From assembly GCF_002775205.1 (NCBI RefSeq), contig NC_036450.1:20090479-20154478 (forward strand): a DNA stretch of 64,000 nt. Direction: 5' to 3'. The DNA is from Xiphophorus maculatus (taxonomy: Eukaryota; Chordata; Actinopteri; Cyprinodontiformes; Poeciliidae). A program made the position numbers and the translations under genes. How positions within the stretch are numbered: position 1 is the stretch's first letter; every line of letters starts with the position of its first letter. Below, in pieces: positions 48,956-63,109 of this stretch. Below the pieces are notes generated by a model that saw nothing but the letters and a program-made list of their open reading frames with translations, did no database searches and was not told where the DNA came from.

Positions 48956-51420
48956 TAAACAAAAATGGGGAAAATTACAAGTTACAATGGCAGCTAATGC
49001 ATTTCCAAGGTACTGTAAGTGTGATTGTGCATTACAGTGTGATTTATTTTCTGGTTTTTCAGATACTTTGCCTCTTGCTCAGTATCATCTTATAAAATCC
49101 CAAGCCCTTTACCTCAATTTCTGCCTAATTCAATTACAATCAATTAACCGCAATGCAGTTCAAAACAGCATCATGGTACCAACTTGCTCCGCTTTTCTGT
49201 AATATTATGTGAGATAATAAAATTAACAGAGTCAACCCTCCCCCCCCAACACATTTAGCATGTTATCTCTGCTCAGAGACACGGTTGGACAAAGAGCAAA
49301 CATTTGCAGAATCCTGTCAGTTTAGCCAAGTCTAAATTATTCAGACGGCTGATCTTCTTTGTTGACATTTGTAGTGTGCAGTGGGAATTCAAGATAGATG
49401 CCAGCCCTGACATATTAAGAAGAGCCAAAGCTTTTCAGAGAGCAGATCCTTTCACCTTCTGGCCTACTCCCCAACTGAGTAATTTACAGAATTTGTACAG
49501 GGATTGATTTCTTTTTCACAAGCCGGAGATGAAAGTGCTGGAGCTTCTTTCATCCACAGCCACTCAACCCACACAACCCTCTTCCATCAAGGTTCTGTTT
49601 TACCTTCCCTTTTTTTTGCCAGGATTGGCTTCAGTGGGTTGACATTCTGCCCTGCTCTATCTCCCATCTTCTCCAATAGCTGCAATATTTCAAGACAGAG
49701 GTATTAGGATTATTATATATCATTTTTATTCTTCTTTTTGGTTCAGGCTCTTTAGTTTCACTTGAAAGTACCCCGATACAGCTTGGGTAAAGTAGAAGAA
49801 TTTCATCACCTTTTCTTTGGTATTTTCACACACATTAGTACATATTGCCACAGGAGAGACTCTGTCTCATGCTCCAACAGATCCATTTCCAAAGCTATGG
49901 GGTCACACTGTGCAGTCTCTTAAACTTCCCATAATTATTCCTAAACTTTAAATATAGATGACAAGCTGCTGATGCAAATTCTGTGCACATTAGCTTTTTT
50001 TCTTTGATCTAGAAGGGGAACAGGTCTGCTATGCAGAATAGTTTGTATATGTTTACGGGCGATGCAGTCAATGCAGAGATCAACTGTGTCATTCCTTGAA
50101 GATGTTTTCACCAGAATACACATAAAGGGATGAAAAAAGTCAAGGAGCAAACAGGCTATAAGACCTGTGTTTTTCTTTATGTCATTTTATGGCAATTACA
50201 TACACCTCTACAATTCATACATTGCACCTTCTTGACCAATAACCTTTGATTCTTTGTTTGGACATGTCTAGCCCAGAACAAGGGGTATGTTCTCTTTTTA
50301 TTATAACATACCCCTGGCTCAGTGTATCTGGGTTTATCTGTCTCTCTAAAAGATGGAATCATTGATGAATCTGTTGTTGCCAATGGCTTAGCAATAACAA
50401 TACTTTTTGTTTTTGTTCCTTTAAGAAGTACCCCAGTGTTGGTGCATCCGGTTTAGCTGCATTCTATTACATCTAAATTGTAATTACATTTGAATATTTG
50501 TTTTCAAATAAAGTACAGTGACCTTGATGTTTGAACAGAATTTGATTCATTAAAATATATGAAAAATCTTGATTGAATTGAACAGGTTTCTCTGCTGCAT
50601 AGGTGTCTCACGTTTTGATTATGAGAACCATCATGTGACTGAGTAGACCTGCCTTCACCTTGTTCTGGGCAAGTCATTAATATCTATATTAAAGAAAAGA
50701 TTTTGGGAACAAAAACTTTCCACATCAAAAAGGCAATTAGTTAGGTTTAATCAAGCATGTGACAACAGTGAACAGAAAAAAAAAACAAAAAAACTTTGCT
50801 TTAACTCTGAGAAACCACAGAGCAAAATAAACTTCATAAGGGCAGCCGTACTCTGCCTCAAAAGTTAGAGAAAGTCAGAGCACCAGAGCAAAATGAAAAA
50901 CTCACTGCTGTACTAGTAAACTCAATATACCACTTTTGTTAGTATTACAGATAAACCTTCATCTGCATGACCATGTATTACAATCCCTCTTTCCACAGTC
51001 TACTGTATCTACATGGCATAACATACAGTATGTAGCATAAGGTTTGAGTGGGTGGTGTGCATTTAAACGTTCACCATTAGAAAAATCTGATTTATTGGAC
51101 TCTAAGTTCCCCTTCGGATGGATGGCAATCTCAAGAGAAATTGGAGGCTTAAAACATAGACATGCTCTCTTTTTCACTGAAGACCAACCTTCAGCTCAAA
51201 GTTATTGACATGCCTCGTTTGAAGTATTACCTTAGGTTTCCTTCCGCCTTTACATGGTTTAAATCGATTTTGAAATGCAACTGAAACCCAAACTGAGAGA
51301 AATGCTACGACTGAATGTGTAATAGAAAAGTGCGAGAAGTGTATACAATGGTTTTTATGACCAGATGGGCAGATTTGAATTGTCAGATTAGGCGTCCTAG
51401 GCAGAAGAAGGGATACTCGG
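48956..51420. other. Intergenic DNA, no gene seen
   Basis: Only short frames and no recognised repeat. Confidence 0.35.
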
Positions 51421-51425
51421 CTTTA

Positions 51426-52470
51426 ACAATGCAGTGACTTGTAAAAATACTGTATGTATGACTATTAAACATTTTCACATTTTATCATTGTTGCAACCAC
51501 ATACATGAATGTATTTCATTGGGAATGTGTGTAATTTGCAAAAATAGTAAAACATCCGTAAACAGGCCGCTTAAAGAAAACGATAGATGTTTGTGTTTCT
51601 TTCTTTTTGCCAATAAAAGCCACTTATGTTGGCCGTGCATTTGGATTCAGCCTCCATGAATTGTCTAGAACCCTCTGGCTGCTTTGCCATCTTTGTCTTT
51701 TTGGATAAATCTTAGCTTAGACAAAAATGTGCCTGTAGACAAATGCAGGTGTTGACAGCGGTTTACACTGCTCAATACAATAAGGTTATTGTATTGAAGT
51801 GTATATACTTGATAGATATATTAGATTAAGCATCTCTGTATTAAATTATGTTTATGTTATTGGTGTCGATGTATATTCTAATCTTAACTGTCGTGTTTTC
51901 ATTTGCTGTAAGCATGAAATCATCATAATTAACAGAAATAAAAAAAACAAATGTGTAAACAAAAAAAGGTGAATTGAGTTACTGCAATAAATTCATGTTT
52001 TAATCATATTCTAATCGATTGAATATGGCCAGATTCTTTGAATGAAACCATTTCACTGTAGATTGGGCTATTTGACTTACTGGAAGGTCTCTGGCAACAT
52101 CTCACAGTTTTCCTTACTGTACTTGTACCTGCACTTAGCTCCATCCGTATTTCAATCTCTCTTTCCCTTAACTCCGGCCAGCTTCTGTATATCCTTTTTT
52201 TTTATTGCACTAGTGGCCTTTATTCAACAGTAGCTCAACAGGAGGAAGGAAAAGATTTGCAGCAAATGAGCTTGGGCTGGGAATGGATCCGAGGACAACT
52301 GCATTGAAGACCATAACCTCAGTATATGATGCACCTGGACATGAGCCCTGCGGTGCTCCGCTTCCCTATGTCTAAAGGGGAGAAGAGCATCCCCATAGCA
52401 TAATGCTACCACCATTATCTTTTACCATGGACAAATTTGGGATGTTCTGAAGTTAGTTTAAACCACACAT
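51426..52470 (-). mobile_element. Degraded Tc1-like transposon
   Basis: The left edge GCAGTGACTTGTAAAAATAC ... ATTTTCACATTTTATCATTG ... TGTATTTCATTGGGA is a diverged Tc1-type terminus of a common teleost family. Near 52388-52440 the inverse-strand text GCATCCCCATAGCATAATGC and ACCACCATTATC matches the region around the conserved SIMxWG motif of the transposase. The interior is heavily decayed, and no right terminus was identified. Confidence 0.55.
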
Positions 52471-52479
52471 TGCATTTTA

Positions 52480-55400
52480 CATATATCCAAAAAAAAAAAA
52501 TAAAAAAAAATAATAAAATCAAGCCAGAGCACCTGTGTCCCACACATGGCTTTTAGTAAATATCATTCTCTAAGTTTTTTTTTTTTTTTGCTTTTGCTTT
52601 TTTTCCCCCTGTTTGCTTGTGTTGTTGTTTTATTTCAGCAATCGTTTTATTCTTGCTACCATTCATAGAGCCAGATTTCTGTAGGGTACAACTACATATT
52701 GTCTTGACAATAGATTCCTCCATCTCCAACTAATTAAAGTTCTTCTGATGCTGACTTTATTTAAGGTTATCCAAATAAAGGGAAGTTAATATAAGTGCAT
52801 GCAAAAATGTTCAGATTTTTAAATCTGTAAATCCTGAATGCAACAATTATGTAGGTGTTACATCCCATATGCTATGAGAGCATTTTTGTAAAGAAATATA
52901 AGATAGTAAAATAGTTTATTTTTTTAATTTTAATCTACTTATTTTAGACTTTGAGGTATACATTGGACCTAAATCCCAGAGATGGATAATTCTCATGCTG
53001 AAGAGATTATCACTATATATGAATTTTGCAGAGTAGTCCCTGACACACTCTTTACATGGTGCATGTGTTACGTTTTTATGTAGTAAATAGAGAACACTAA
53101 GGAGGCATTAGAAAATGCATAAACTGACATAGATTGAGGTGCTGTTACAGCATCAGATTTTTAAAACTTAATGTGCTAACTGTCTCGCACCTACTTGGAC
53201 CTCGCTTTTATGACGCGTGTCTTTCCAAGCCTCCTCCAAAAAGAGGTGCTTCTAAAAGCGAGGGTTAATCGGAGCGGCACATACTTGCAGAGGTGCCTGG
53301 GAGTGCAGCCCAAGGGAGGCCTGAGGATAATTACAAACGATTTGACAAACACAGGCTGGCGGCTCACTGAGACATTCTGATGGTAAGCCAATGGGTAAAC
53401 AGAGCGCAAATGAGACGGAGGCTGCAAAACACGGAGACATGAGTTACACAACATTAAACATCCGACTGGAAACATGGATTGAAAGAAATAGGAACACTTT
53501 GCTCACTGAAGAGGATGGGAGCCATGAAGCAACAAGAAGCCAAATCACAGCTGAGAATAACTATCATCTGAATACTGTAAAGCACCACAGTTAAAATGCA
53601 TCTTGGATATCATAATTAAGACGGGTAAAGGAGACATTTTCTGGCCATAAATGCCCCATATTTTCAAGCTCATAATCATTATAATCTCTTTTGTGATCAT
53701 CATCAGCACCAGCACTTGTGTAATTTTATTCCCAGATTCGAGCCTAATTACCCTCATTAGTAAATGTCACTGCAATCTGCAACCAGAGTCAGTGACTCAG
53801 TGGACCTTAAGTACTCCGGAATGTGTGCTCGCAAGTGTGAGTCTGTGTGCTACATGTGATAAGATAGCTTTACCCCACAGGGTTGATTTTTTTTTCTTCT
53901 AAAGGGGCAGAGCACAGCAAAGAGCCTGGCGGAGAACCCGATGCATCAGGAACCTGAATCATGTCCCACACCTTTAGCTAACCCTGGGCTAAATTAAGGG
54001 ATGAACAAAGCAGATGGGAAGACTTGCAGCCCTGTCTCTGACTTTGCACTTCAGAGGTGTGAGAGCTTTCACTCCTCCTTTGGAGATTCTTGAGAAAGAC
54101 CATCATTATACATTAATAGTGCAGGAGAATCCTCAATCAGCCTGCAGCGCCTTTGTTTGTATCCCTTATTGATTTTTATTTTTTATTTTTTTGTTACAGA
54201 ATTCTTTTTCATGAGAGTGCATTGACTGCACTGAATTTACTCCAACTTAGTGTGTATTTAGGTAAACTCTTGTAGGGGTGTACATTTTGTGTATGGGCTT
54301 TCTTGGCTTGGTCCTACACCCATCAGTGAATATATATTTGCTATGTATTTTTGGTGGGGGTTTTTTTTTGCTAGTTTCACTCAGGCACTACCAGTTCCGA
54401 AAACAATGCCATTCAGAAGGGATTTATTTCCTGTATTTGAAAAAAAACATAACAAACACAAAAGCATCCAATACATTAAAGAAGTAGTCGTGCAGGATGG
54501 CTCTGCAGCAAGCTCAAGCAGAGGTACGTTTGTGTTAGGGTCCATGGGCTACAGTGCAGTTTTCTTCTGGTTTTCAATTATACTTGTTATTATGAATAAA
54601 GTGCCGGACCAACTCTTAAGGAGATATATAACTGACCAGGGGATAATTCACGAAATGCATGAAATGAAGGATTAGATGGAGAAAAAAGTACTGTTAGTAG
54701 AACCAGACTTAGAGAGGACCTAAAGGAAAAGCAAGACACTGGTTTTTTCTGCAACATTTTGACCCTCAGATAAATTATTTATAGCTGCAAGTATATGTCC
54801 AACCAAACAACAAAGCAATAGGTCTGCTTTGAAGACTACAGATAACATTATATTTCCATAATCTACCATACATGTAGAAACACAATACCTTTTTTTCTTT
54901 TCCTAGGCAATGTAATTTAGGAATTACCAGAATTATTTCTCAGTGTTTCTGACGATTGTTTATTTTTCTTAACTTATGAAGCAGCAAAACCCTCAACATC
55001 CTTTTACTTCACAGCTGAGAGGGAGTTCTCAGGTTTGGAAGCTTGCTCTTTTTCCCCGCAAATGTAAAAATGGTCATCATGGCCAAATATTAAACTTTTT
55101 ATCTTTATTAAATTACACATTTGTACTGAAGACACTTGTCTCTGCATTTGTAAACAAGAATCTGGCTTTTTTGTTGATTTTTGATTATTGGCTTCATCCT
55201 TTCAGGCCATTTCAGTACAGAACACATTTTACTTCAGATAATGAGACTCCTATCAGTTTTAGCTGGAATCTTAACATGATTTATTTATTTGTTTATTTGC
55301 TTTTCTTATGAGCTGGACAATCTAATTTAGCAACACATATGTTAATCTTTCTGACACTGAACCCATTCACTTCCTGTACTTTATGTTGACTGGACATTTC

Positions 55401-55612
55401 ACTGCAGTTTATGTTTGCATATTTGCATCTGGAAATTATTGAATTGTTGAGATCCACATTTTGCTTCATATATTGGATGATTTGTTCACATTTTTTCACA
55501 ATTTCCTGGAAGGAAGCAGGGTGTCTAAACTGACTTCAAATGATGTGTGAATTAACCATTTAGTAGTTTAGAAAGCAATAATAGCAATACCTTTCCTTTT
55601 CCTAAAATAGTA
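52480..55612. other. Intergenic DNA, no gene seen
   Basis: About 53170-53450 and 53600-53800 are complex and repeat-free and could be conserved non-coding elements. Overlapping frames near 54278-54675 were examined and not called. Confidence 0.35.
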
Positions 55613-55615
55613 TTA

Positions 55616-56109
55616 GCCCATTTAAACCCAAATTTTTCACAGACTTGAAAACATTAAAATCAGATGTTATTATAGCCCTTTGAACTAATCAAGGGGAAAT
55701 AATTTTAAAAATTGTGGAAAAATATATGAAAAGGTTTGTTTTATGATCTGTCACAACTGTGACCAGTGGGATAATATGGTGTTCTTACTAAGATGAGCTA
55801 AAAGTGCTTTTTCCAAATAGAAAAGATCATAAAAGCTAAACATTGTTACTTTATTTGAATACATCTTTCCACAGCATTACTTTATTGCAACATTTGCTAT
55901 GTAAAGTACAAATTTGACTATAACATAAACAGCTCTATTCATGTGATAATTTACTCTAAACATGTGATATTGCATAAGTATTATCCAAACACTCAAAACT
56001 TTCAATATTTGCTGAACATTAACTGAAAATTTAATCAGTAAGCTTTTTGGAGTCCTTGAAAGTGAAATAAATTTCTTGGTCACTGTTGTGACCTTTGGGT
56101 TTAAATGGG
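55616..56109. mobile_element. PIF/Harbinger-like MITE
   Basis: Inverted ends: CCCATTTAAACCCAAA on the left and TTTGGGTTTAAATGGG on the right. TTA trinucleotides lie outside both (55613-55615, 56110-56112), the target type of the Harbinger group. 494 bp, non-coding. Confidence 0.65.
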
Positions 56110-56112
56110 TTA

Positions 56113-57685
56113 GTGTATGCACATTTCTGAATCTCAAGAAAATCAATTTTCTCTGAAAATTTTTTATCTTATTTAGGCATTTAGCAAATAGACATATTTT
56201 GGTAAATCCATCTGACCTAAAGTAGCAAATGTTTCCTCTGATTCAGTGTCAGCATGTTATAAATAACTGGTCTTAACTGCAAACCCTGATCCTGGGGTTG
56301 ATATTTGAGATAAAACCTAAAGCCTAAAGCATTTCTTAATGGAAATGGTCAGCACAACTGCCACCAGTTGTCCAGTACATCAGTTGGTTACCGTGGAGAG
56401 TGATTGCAGGCTGGTGGGCAAACATTGCCAGCCAAATAGTTGCACTGATTTATGGCCAGACCCTCCTGATGTGCTTGGGCTTCAAGATGTGACAGGTTCT
56501 GGAAGGAAGACACCATGTCAAAGATATAATCTGGAAAAGAAATGTGGTTTCAATATTTTTAGAACATGCAAAAAAAACCAAATTGCTTGGAGATTTTGAT
56601 AGCCCCATATTCGGTCTGACTATAAATAATTACAGGTTTCATGCACAAAATTGTCTGTAAATTCCACACAGTAGAAAGAGCTTGGCAATGTGAACACAAC
56701 TTTATGCTCTGAAAAGCTGCTTCAGAAATCTGGAAGTAATAATTTTCTATTTATTCCCTCCTGAAAAAAACACAAGCAACTTATAAAAAGTTCTGAAAAG
56801 CTATTTATATTATTAGTATAATAATAACATTTGCTCTTCCTTATTATTTATGTCAATTTGTTTTTATACAAGTGATATTTCCTTTTAATAAAATCACTAC
56901 CATTTCTTAAACCCTTGTGATCACAGTTTGTTTTTATGCTTAATAGAATTCAGTATCTGGTAAGCCAGGGGATTTATTCATTTTTCCTGTTAATGACAGT
57001 CCTGTCTGGAATACTTATGCTAATAGCTTTAGATAATTCATAAATCAAATTATTATATTCAGAATCAGGATCACATACCTTAAAAACAGTGGTCCAAGCT
57101 TTGGTCTCAACGTTTGCACCAAGCAGTAGCAGACTTCTTTCATTCAGCACCTTACAACTAATCTCACAATGGAGAGGTGCAGATTTATGTACTACCAAGA
57201 GAACTATCAACACTGCTATCTAAGCACTTTCCCACATCAGCATGGCACCAAACCTCTGACCAATCAGACAACACTTTGCACAGAGCTCTGTTGAAATAGT
57301 TTGAGCCACGTCTGGTGTTCAGCAGGCACGTGCCTTTCTATTAACAAATGAAGCAGTTTTTGTCATGAAATTGGCTCAATAAGCACCAGTTTTGGCACCT
57401 CACATGAAGTACCAGACCTTCAAGGAGTTTTTCCACTGGCAATTTGTGCACTAACCACGTAATATCTGGTTCAGTTCTACCCCAAGTAGTGAGTTTTTCC
57501 ATCATCTGCTCTGTATCATCCTGGGCGGGATGTGAGCAGCAGCAGCTGTGGCGAACTCTCTACTGACCTGCAGTGAACAGTTGACCACAGCTGCAAAGCA
57601 TACTCAACAGTGACAACCTTGAAATTCTGGTTCAGATGAACCAAAATAAACCCAAATATTTAATTTTGTCTTGGAAATTAAGTAA
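56113..57685. other. Intergenic DNA with an unclassified repeat-like block
   Basis: No gene. Around 57240-57600 are repeated phrases of the kind GTTTTTCCACTGGCA / GAGTTTTTCCATCA and GGCACC, which resemble teleost hAT-type MITEs, but I could not define ends. Confidence 0.3.
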
Positions 57686-57694
57686 TTTGACTCC

Positions 57695-57900
57695 ACTGTG
57701 CCCCCTAGGTTATTCCATCAGCTATATCTCATCACTGCATTAGTTGATCTCCACCAGATTTTTGGTGAGTCGTCAGATAGTGTTGCCGAACTCATCGGTG
57801 CGCATCGCCAGGTGGACGGCGAGAGCATCTGCATTGCCAGAACTCCCGCGGTCGCCAGGAGGCCAGAGCAGCGCTGGGCTGCGAGGGCAGTTTGAGGCTG
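57695..57900. other. GC-rich island of unknown origin
   Basis: An abrupt rise in GC and CpG with sharp edges in AT-rich DNA (GCGCATCGCCAGGTGGACGG, AACTCCCGCGGTCGCCAGGA). It has one open frame of 65 codons with no recognisable domain. Possibly a fragment of an unrecognised mobile element. Confidence 0.4.
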
Positions 57901-60460
57901 CTTCCAGCTTTAATTAATTTTACAATTTCCTCTAATAATTATGCTTTTTAGAGGGTAATTATTCCACTCTACTAATTTGTTCTTTGGAAAGAACCAAAGT
58001 TTAATGATCAGAGTGTCAGATTAGATTTTTTTGCCAAAAACATTGGTGTTTGCTATTATTGGTGTTTGAACAGGTTATCTGCAAGTGCAAAGTGGCATTA
58101 CTGTTTGCACAAGACCTGGCTCAATTTATTGTGGCTACATCTTTAAGAAAATTAGCTTTTTATTCAAACTTCCTTTTTCTGTAAATTACGTAAAACTAAA
58201 TCGAGTGCAAAACATTTGATTTACCCATGTCATGTAAAGCAGTCATGTGTGTAGCTTCATAAATAAAAATGAATGCATTGTTGTTGCTTTGGCTGTTACA
58301 GAACAAAAAATGGTGTATGCCTAAAAAACAACAATAACAAATAAATAAATAAAAACCGTACAAACAGAACAATCTTTTGATATTCAGACCAATTAAAGCC
58401 AGGAGAAAGGTGGTATTTTGTGCACTTACCAAAGAGATAAACAGCTCTTCCTGGGAGACTTCTCCTTTTTCTCTGACTGTCTCTGGTTGGTCAGGTTTCA
58501 GTGACATTCACAGAGACAAAAACTGAGCACAAACACGAACACACACACCCACACACGCCGTCACGGATACACACATTTGCAAGCACACACCTTATCGGAC
58601 AAAGACATGGCCACCAGCTGGTGTGACCAAGGTCACAACGACTAGCTCTATGTGTATGGCAGTCACTCCGTTAAGCTAGTACCCTTGATATTAAAGTCAT
58701 GGCCCATTCATCATTAGAAATCAGTATATTATCTTGATGTTTTGTCAAAACCCCTGAAGGATTCAGGGAGGATTCAATGTCTCCCCAGTTTGTCAGTAAA
58801 AGTGCGTCGTTTGCACATTTTGTTTGTCATCATCCTAGAATACTAACCCTAGGGTCAAAAAAAGCACATTTGCTTTTAACTGCCTCTTGTCCTCATGAGT
58901 ACAAGTCAATACTGTATGCCTGCTAGTACATATGGTGTACAACGCAACTATTCAAAACTGCTCCTTAATAGCAACAGAGGAAATGGTGTGTCACCATACT
59001 GTTTTAAAAAGTTTGGAACACATAGCAGAAAACTTATCAAATTCACACATTTTGTGTCACAAGCTGCTTAATACGAGCTTTCTATTATAGCGCCATTACA
59101 ATACTGTGCACAGAAAAGGAAAGCAAAGCTATAAGTGACTGAAGTAAGGGAACGTGTGAAGCGTGCATCCAGGAGAAAAAATAAATTTGCTGAAAGGTTA
59201 TAGAGTAATGGTGTGGAAGCTCGGATTACTCATTAACAATCATGCACATACTCAAACGATGCTGTCTAACTTCAGTGTGTGTAATACGGCTTTACTGAAT
59301 CTAGAAAAAAAGGAAAAATACAATTTCACATCAAAGATTCAAAAATTCCAAAATCGCATCAACTTTAAAGGCCAGAAGTTGTGACTTCTTTCTAAAGGTT
59401 AGCTGCTAAAATAGTTTATAGGGTTTTTTTATGCAATTTTCTTTTTACAAAATAAGTTACCATGCTGTGCTTTTAGTAAGCTACAGAACACAGTCTACAT
59501 TTTCCGTATGCCAAGGAAAAACTGATTCAGCTCGTTTCGTCTTACCTCCTTTTGCATATCTAATTGTTCCTTGCTAAGCATCTTAATTACAATCCAGAAT
59601 TTATTTGTGGCTGTAAAATGTACATTTCAAAAAAATATTCCAGCTGGCATTTGTCACAGGTGAGAAATTTTTGAGAGCGCTACATTGTGATGTTTCTTTT
59701 CTCTTCACTTAACTTATTGTTTTAAGGCTAACTTTGGAAAAGTAAAAAAGCTTGTTATGTTCTTCACTTTTATGTGACATACATGAAGCAACCTATACAA
59801 CACATAGTGGTTTCAGTAACTCACCATGGAGTGAGTAGTCAAATTAACTAAATTGAAGGTTTTTTGAATATGGGGAGAACCCAAAGTGACCAGTAAAAAC
59901 TCTCATACACAGGTAATAAGCAAACTAATGGTATTTATTTATCAACCATCCTTCATTTTGCTTTGATACATAAACATTACTGAAACTAAGAGTACAACTA
60001 CAATGAAAGTCAAATATAAACCTCTGTTGTCTTTGATTAAAAGTCAGTGATCACTGATTAGTCAAGGTGACTTTTGAAGAAACTTCCAATGACTGAAGCT
60101 TATTGGACTGCTCTATTGTTTACATGTCAATGAAGAGAAATGGTATCAATAAAACTTTGTGGAAACTTACCAATTCAGGTTCATGGGAGGCCTTGTTTTT
60201 GATGATAGTTTATAAAATAATTGTTTTGTTTTTTTTAAATAAGAAAGTTTAAATTCCTACTTTGTTGCAAAAGAGTTCAGAGAACACTTTTTCAAATTAT
60301 GAAAACTAAATGTGAACATTTTTGAAAGTCTAGGAGGGCTCGTCCTTGCTAATGGGAAAAGGGCAACTTTTTGGATACTTTTCGTATGACTGAGCAATTT
60401 GAAAAATGTACCATCCGCTACTTTTCTGATTCCAAATTTATACTACTGATATTCACTGAG
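57901..60460. other. Intergenic DNA, no gene seen
   Basis: Short frames only. A CA-rich stretch is present near 58530-58590. Confidence 0.35.
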
Positions 60461-60469
60461 TACTTTTAT

Positions 60470-60600
60470 TACATACACCTTGCCTGTAACAAGTTGGACC
60501 GCCTATGCCATACTTTGAGGCATAGTTTCAATAAAATGCTGAAAACGTTCCTCCGAGATGTTGGTTCATTTCAAGAAAACAATGCAGCCTTACATTAAAT
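60470..60600. repeat. DNA-transposon relic of a common teleost family
   Basis: The phrases CTGTAACAAGTTGGACCGCC, TTGAGGCATAGTTTCAATAA and CGTTCCTCCGAGATGTTGGT match a familiar teleost interspersed repeat. No ends are present. Confidence 0.5.
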
Positions 60601-61480
60601 AGGTATTTATTTAGGTATTTATTTTAATTAAATAGGTTATTTAGTTTTATCCACATGCAGCCTCAACTGTTGATTGCGTACAAGATGGATCCAACCTTTC
60701 ACATCGATTCAAAAATCCAACTCTACCATATAAATGTATCGGCTGAAATCAAGACCCTCGAGACAAAAACTGCTGCATGCCATTCTATTATGACATCTGA
60801 CATCAACAATTCACTTCTACAGAAACAGCTACATATATTGTAGCTTTTTTTTATTTCTCTCCTTAAAACTTGGGGATTGTATGAAGATCCCAGTAGATCA
60901 GTTATTTAGCCTGTGTAGCATCAACAACCATCAAATTTCAAAGTCTTTAACCCCCTTATGTACCTACAGTATGTTGACTGTCTTTTGAACTAAGTATGTA
61001 GAGTAAAAGTAAGTAGCTTCAAATATAGTAATTGATGCATTTCCAAACACCACTCAGAAACCTTAATGTTAAGCTTTGTTTGGTATTTTCAAATGTGTGT
61101 GGCACCAAATATTTTTTCACAGCAAAATATTTTGTTGTGAAACAAGAAAACATTTTAGGAACAGTTTAGCTGATTTTATCCTCTATCTTTCTATTTGGCA
61201 CAATCACCTAAACAACAAAACTAAGTACAAATTATTCAAAATGAAGTAGGCCACATTATGCACAATCACCTTTATTTTCCCTCTAAAATTATTCATTTAT
61301 TCAAGGGCAATACTGAATATTGATGTCTGTGCTCCTCTTATTTGCCTTTTTTAAGATTAGTGGATTTTATTGTATTGTTGTGTTCTGTCATTGTTATCCC
61401 GATTTTTTCAGAGTAAGTTGGTTAATAGCAGGTTTCCAATTTCTTGTATTTTCTCGTTAGCATTTATAATGAAATTTCTT
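60601..61480. other. Intergenic DNA, no gene seen
   Basis: Nothing recognisable. Confidence 0.35.
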
Positions 61481-61484
61481 CCTA

Positions 61485-61560
61485 GTCTCCCTCAGTAGGT
61501 GGCGGTATGCACCTTAAAGTTGCTTGCGATCCGCCATAATAGAAAAGAAGAAGAAGTCTT
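61485..61560 (+). repeat. Short teleost repeat with GAAGAA tail
   Basis: AGTAGGTGGCGGTATGCACC ... TTGCGATCCGCCATAATAGA followed by AAAGAAGAAGAAG is a recurrent teleost motif (a GGCGG...CCGCC hairpin with a GAAGAA tail), probably a retroelement 3' end. Confidence 0.5.
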
Positions 61561-62089
61561 CCCTCAGCTGACGCTATCCTCCTGTCTCCCAGCCGCAAGT
61601 CCTTTGTCAGTCATCAGTTCTGTTGTGTTGTGACCTGTTTGTGTAAGTTTCTCTTTTTTATTCTAATTCAGTCAACATCCTGTCTACGTCCTGTTGGTGT
61701 TGGATATTCCACAACCAAAATGTATGCAAAACAGTGAATTCCTAGAAGAATAAAGTATGTTTCATCATGTGCATTGTTACCCAAGTTATATAAATGCAAA
61801 AATATATGCAGTCAAAATGATTCCAGCAACATGATTTTTATTATTGTACGGCTGCTATGACGTTTTACTGGTAAAGTGCACACATGGATATGCTTAAGGT
61901 ACAGGCTCCATGGGAGAACAAACTGCAACTCAATGCTTTTGCAAAGTTGCATGTGTAGTATTAGTGTCTACTAATGGTCACTCTGAAACCATATTGAACC
62001 TCCTTGTGTGGAGGCTATCTGTCTTTGCTAAACACACAGGTTTGTTGAATATGAGCCTTTAATTAGTCTCAATTGCTGGGTCTGGTGTC

Positions 62090-62640
62090 TCATTTACCTC
62101 CAAACATTTCTCCAAAGGGGTTCAGGTTTGATTGCTTGGGAGTAAATAAGGTATTGGTGGTTTTGGCAGTGTGGGAAGACGCCCAAGTCCTGCTAGAAAA
62201 TAAAACAATCACAGCTTATGTTTGTGGTCTAACATAAGCTGCTCTTACTTTGAATTTTATAAAATACAGTGGTGCAGTAGTGGTAAATGATATGGCACCC
62301 CAAATCACCACTGTAGAAAGTTCACTCTGAACCTCAAGCAACTTGAATTATGTGCCTCTCCACTTCCTTCCAGGCTCTGGGACCTTGATTCATAATTGAA
62401 ATGCAAAGCATTCACCTAAAAAGATGACTCTATGGCCCATTCCCTTTCTCACTGGACCAGGTAAGACGCTTGTGACACTGTTTCTGGTTTAGAAGTGGCT
62501 TAACTGAGGAATTGTTCTGGCCCGTCTTCTGGATACAGTCCACACCTTTCGTGTATTGTATGGGCTTTGCTTCACAATACTTCTAAGGCTTGTTGTAGGC
62601 CCTTATTCCTACCGCACTTTATGTTTTGCTCTGCTTTCTA
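62090..62640 (-). mobile_element. Degraded Tc1/mariner-type relic
   Basis: GGCACCCCAAATCACCACTG, TGTGCCTCTCCACTTCCTTC, GGTAAGACGCTTGTGACACT and GTTTAGAAGTGGCTTAACTG are recognisable from a common teleost Tc1-like family. The coding strand is the minus strand; reading frames are lost. Confidence 0.5.
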
Positions 62641-63109
62641 CTAATATTCCTGGATTCAGCAGTATGCAGTCTTTTATGGCTCACAACTTGCAAGCATCCT
62701 TTAATTTTTCAGGCTAACATGACTATAATTCTCTACTTCTTTATTAGTGTTATGTAATGTTTGATTTTCTGAAAAAAATCAGTAAAATATTTTCCCTAAA
62801 GATGATCAGATAAATAAATAAATGCTTGAATTTTAACATTTATAACAGTATAATCTGTATAAGGTCCATTTCCTGAAATGCATTCACTTTTTTGATTATG
62901 TTTAAAAGTATTGAGATTCATTTGAATGAGGAAGTAGTTTAAAGTGGTAGTGTGACATAATTGAGGCAGACTTATGTTTTAGTATTTTTTTCCCCATTAG
63001 GGGTCCATTAAACCCTCCCGCTTTTAGAGGCAGACTTATCAAATCGTCTGCTAGGGTGACAGCTTATCCACCCAACAAAGTCCGAATCTCGACATAAATC
63101 TCACTAGCA

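Noticed and set aside
54289-54675. 128-codon plus-strand frame with hydrophobic stretches
   Set aside because: No recognisable domain, competing overlapping frame, poly-T-driven Phe runs and no splice or promoter context; judged chance.
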